Positions 49,802 through 51,080 of a stretch of 51,080 bases of DNA are shown here, piece by piece (position 1 is the first letter of the stretch; each line of letters starts with the position of its first letter). The stretch lies in contig JAOUIH010000017.1 of the NCBI GenBank assembly GCA_029884165.1, forward strand, positions 1 through 51,080. The letters run 5' to 3'. This DNA comes from Gammaproteobacteria bacterium (GTDB lineage: Bacteria; Pseudomonadota; Gammaproteobacteria; Steroidobacterales; Woeseiaceae). The translations under genes were made by a program, and so were the position numbers. A model generated the notes under the pieces. That model saw nothing but the letters and a program-made list of their open reading frames with translations, did not search any database and was not told the origin of the DNA.

Positions 49802-51080
49802 ATGCACAGTCCGGCGCCGCTCGCCCGTATCGTCTCGCTTGTCCTGATCATCGGCCTGCCGGCCGCGGCGCAATCGCTGTGGGTCGGCAAACCGCTGCGA
49901 GACTATGTCGAGTCCCTGCGCACCGAAGGTTTCACGATCATATACAGCAGCGACCTGGTGCGCGACGAATTCACGATACGCGCCGAGCCGGACCAAAGCG
50001 CGCCGATTGACTCGCTGCGCAATATGCTCGCCGCTTACGGGCTCACTCTGGACTCGGGACCGGCCGGAAGCCTGTTGATCCGACGGGGGGAGGCCTACGC
50101 GCGCGTGACTCTGCGAGTCACTGTGCGCGACGCGATGTTCGGGCAGGCACTCGCTGGCGCCGAGGTCCTTATCGACGGCGCGAGCGCGGGCACGACCGAC
50201 ATCGCGGGCACCCTCGGCGCGGATGTCGAGATGGGCACCCGCCTCGTGTCGGTCAGGCTGGGCGGCTACGGCGTCCCCGCCGAAAGAGCATTGGAGGCGG
50301 TGCCGGGCGACCCGGTAGCGGTCGAGTTTCGCCTCGCCAGGTTGCCCGAGCCGCTCCCCGAGATCATCGTCACTTCGAGCCGGTACCAGCTGCGGTACGC
50401 GACGCCGGCCGCACATACGTTCCTCGATCGCGAGCTCACCACGAAGCTGCCGCATCTCGCCGCCGAGGCGGTCCGCGCTGTAGTCCGCCTGCCGGGGACG
50501 ACCAGCGGCGGCGTATCCACGCGCCATCACGTACGCGGTGGGGCGGAAAACGAACAGCTCTTCCTGCTCGATGGGCTCCGGCTCTACGAGCCCTATCACC
50601 TGAAGGATTTTCATTCGATAGCGACGATCGTCGAGCAGGGCGTCATCGCCGGCATCGACTTCTATTCGGCCGGGTACCCGGCGCGCTATGGGGACCGGAT
50701 GAGCGGCGTTGTCGACATCAGCCTGCGCGAGCCGCCGACGGGGACCTACACCGAGCTCGGCCTGAGCCTGTTCAATACCTCGGCGTTATCAATGGGGCGC
50801 TTCGGCGCCGGGAATCGCGGCGACTGGATGGTATCGGCGCGGCGCGGGAACCTCGACCTGATCGCCGATGCGGTGAATCCGGACCTCGGCTCGCCCCTCT
50901 ACCAGGACTCGCTCGCGCATATCGGCTGGCAGCTCGGCGACAGGACTTATCTCAGCGCCAACCTGCTGTATTCGTACGACAAGATCTCGCTGGCGACGTC
51001 GGACAAGCGCGAAGAAGCAGGCGCGAACTACCGCAACGCGATCGCCTGGCTCACGGCCGGAACCGACTGGACGGACAGGC
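49802..51080 (+). CDS. TonB-dependent receptor, 3' end outside window
   Basis: The frame is open from the ATG at 49802 to the window edge (426 codons). A signal peptide (IVSLVLIIGLPAAAQS) is followed by an STN signalling domain (about residues 23-95: LRDYVESLRTEGFTIIYSSD and ALTLDSG-like end), a carboxypeptidase-regulatory-like beta domain (about 100-180: VRDAMFGQALAGAEVLIDG), and the plug (EIIVTSSRYQ, then RHHVRGGAENEQLFLLDG and YPARYGDRMSGVVDI). The barrel begins at about residue 320. The STN domain is what signals to FecR-type proteins, and the upstream sigma/FecR pair fits. The ligand is unknown: iron, a sugar or a peptide. The leader would be absent or very short. Confidence 0.9.
   Translation, partial: MHSPAPLARIVSLVLIIGLPAAAQSLWVGKPLRDYVESLRTEGFTIIYSSDLVRDEFTIRAEPDQSAPIDSLRNMLAAYGLTLDSGPAGSLLIRRGEAYARVTLRVTVRDAMFGQALAGAEVLIDGASAGTTDIAGTLGADVEMGTRLVSVRLGGYGVPAERALEAVPGDPVAVEFRLARLPEPLPEIIVTSSRYQLRYATPAAHTFLDRELTTKLPHLAAEAVRAVVRLPGTTSGGVSTRHHVRGGAENEQLFLLDGLRLYEPYHLKDFHSIATIVEQGVIAGIDFYSAGYPARYGDRMSGVVDISLREPPTGTYTELGLSLFNTSALSMGRFGAGNRGDWMVSARRGNLDLIADAVNPDLGSPLYQDSLAHIGWQLGDRTYLSANLLYSYDKISLATSDKREEAGANYRNAIAWLTAGTDWTDR

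Noticed and set aside
1-51080. tRNA, rRNA, insertion sequences, integrase or prophage genes
   Set aside because: I looked for tRNA-like cloverleaf stems, transposase or integrase motifs and compositional breaks and found none that I can support.

Overview
This 51 kb window is GC-rich, tightly packed bacterial chromosome. The gene content (Kdo synthesis and transfer, HtpX, FtsH, a TonB-dependent receptor with an ECF sigma/FecR pair, YceI, BatA-type aerotolerance genes) points to a Gram-negative bacterium. The overall style suggests a GC-rich gammaproteobacterium, perhaps related to the Woeseiaceae or Steroidobacterales, but I cannot place it more exactly from sequence alone. I saw no rRNA, tRNA, CRISPR array, insertion sequence or prophage. 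No gap between genes exceeds about 240 bases, and the gaps hold promoters, terminators or small hairpins where listed.

Layout. 1-8.5 kb: a peptidase-MA/TPR gene broken by an in-frame amber codon, then a co-directional MoxR / DUF58 / BatA-VWA / DUF4175 operon. 8.6-17.1 kb: ROK sugar kinase (minus strand), a conserved Cys-containing membrane protein overlapping peptide deformylase, a CadC-like regulator with TolB-like and TPR regions (minus strand) diverging from a small secreted protein, an alpha/beta hydrolase, HtpX, and a membrane protein with an EEISWGQR motif. 17.2-23.7 kb: a DUF4382 lipoprotein with an Asp-Ser repeat, a sodium:solute symporter with a YceI lipoprotein (minus strand), then an MscS channel and a Ca2+/cation antiporter. 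23.7-28.4 kb (minus strand): a Gld-like ABC ATPase / permease / GldG / DUF4340 operon.

28.6-34.0 kb is the most interesting region. It is a five-gene Kdo module: a divergent Kdo transferase, KdsA, a transaldolase-fold domain fused to a KdsD-type CBS pair, a variant KdsC-like HAD phosphatase, and a canonical WaaA. The classical arabinose-5-phosphate isomerase KdsD is absent. Its SIS catalytic domain appears to have been replaced by a transaldolase-type domain with an altered active site, which suggests another way to supply (or another identity of) the sugar phosphate used by KdsA.

34.1-38.9 kb (minus strand): molybdate importer ModABC, an aminotransferase and a glycerate-kinase-like P-loop kinase. 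39.0-44.7 kb: a gamma-glutamyltransferase lipoprotein, a secreted amidohydrolase, a Crp/Fnr regulator with a small DUF2892 protein, and two small secreted proteins, one with a CHRD domain. 44.7-51.1 kb: an accessory FtsH (minus strand), a secreted M20 amidohydrolase, and an ECF sigma / FecR / TonB-dependent receptor system that runs off the window end. The sigma/FecR/receptor order suggests surface-signalled nutrient uptake. Several genes appear to have a -10 box only 6-9 bases before the start codon, so they may be leaderless.
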